Position numbers and translations under genes: made by a program. The notes under the pieces are model-generated. The model was given only the letters and a program-made list of their open reading frames with translations, was not told where the DNA came from and made no database searches. From Bacteroidales bacterium (GTDB taxonomy: Bacteria; Bacteroidota; Bacteroidia; Bacteroidales; WCHB1-69), in assembly GCA_031257735.1 (NCBI GenBank), contig JAIROC010000408.1, forward strand, positions 1-15,230: 15,230 nucleotides of DNA, read 5' to 3'. Of this stretch, positions 14,760 to 15,230 are shown one piece after another. Position 1 is the first letter of the stretch. Each line of letters begins with the position of its first letter.

Positions 14760-14947
14760 TGTTCGTTTTTTCTCTCTTTCGTGTTTTTTTCTGCTTTTTT
14801 CTATCGGAATTTTGGCTGTGGACGACAAGTATTTTGGATAAATTGTGAGAAATACGGTTTGAGATTATTTTTTTCTTACGCATTTTCAGCGCTTTATAAC
14901 GCTTGAAAAAAATATTTCAAAATAGTGTTTTGTATAGATAATTTTTA

Positions 14948-14955
14948 TATCTTTG
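14948..14955 (+). promoter_or_regulatory. -7 box upstream of terminal open frame
   Basis: TATCTTTG, followed by C, matches TAnnTTTG exactly. It is 56 bp upstream of the first ATG of the open frame. TTTG at 14929-14932 is closer than usual for a -33 element. Between 14760 and 14947 I see only AT-rich sequence. Confidence 0.6.
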
Positions 14956-14959
14956 CAGC

Positions 14960-14983
14960 GTTTAATTAATGGTAAAATTAAAC
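14960..14983 (+). promoter_or_regulatory. 5' leader stem-loop
   Basis: GTTTAATT (14960-14967) pairs perfectly with AATTAAAC (14976-14983) around an 8-base loop. It would be at the very 5' end of a transcript started from the -7 box at 14948. It could protect the mRNA or control translation. Confidence 0.35.
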
Positions 14984-15011
14984 AGTACAAAAATAACTTA
15001 AGTAAAATAAA

Positions 15012-15230
<219 letters not shown>

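Overview
The window looks like a piece of chromosome from an anaerobic Bacteroidota, probably Bacteroidales. It is AT-rich, lacks strong Shine-Dalgarno sequences, and has TAnnTTTG-type -7 promoter boxes. It carries families typical of that phylum: a DUF2027/Smr protein, DUF4105, DUF2851, a membrane-tethered AraC regulator and an RHS fragment. The assignment rests on these features only; no rRNA or other strong marker is present.

Layout. Bases 1-320 are intergenic repeats: two direct copies of a 91-bp block around a heptamer-repeat element. Bases 321-4469 hold a tight four-gene minus-strand operon. In transcription order it encodes a small putative lipoprotein, an exported flavodoxin lipoprotein, a NapH-like membrane polyferredoxin, and a Tat-exported aldo/keto reductase with two 4Fe-4S motifs. 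I read it as an extracytoplasmic electron-transfer module; this is the most interesting system here. Bases 4470-5064 are non-coding, with an operator-like dyad and a REP-like repeat. Bases 5065-7419 encode the Smr/DUF2027 protein and a DUF4105 membrane protein that may be an Lnb-type lipoprotein N-acyltransferase. A plus-strand tRNA-Leu(UAG) follows, ending in a bidirectional terminator shared with the next operon.

Bases 7757-9879 hold an ammonium transporter gene preceded by an outer-membrane beta-barrel gene, both on the minus strand. A membrane-tethered AraC-family regulator (10213-11124) is divergent from them. The 333-bp spacer contains TATGACAA repeats, two of them 21 bp apart, which fit an AraC-type operator. 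A truncated RHS/SpvB-like fragment (11113-11724) converges on the regulator. Upstream of it lies a 22-bp tandem array in which almost every unit has the palindrome TCGTATATACGA.

Bases 12130-14177 encode DUF2851 and a short-chain dehydrogenase, co-transcribed on the minus strand. Bases 14211-15011 are repeat-rich: a roughly 370-bp element with terminal inverted repeats sits between two direct copies of a 24-bp core that recurs elsewhere in the window. The window ends in an open reading frame with a good -7 box that runs into a (CT)13 tract encoding Leu-Ser repeats, a possible phase-variable locus or an assembly break.
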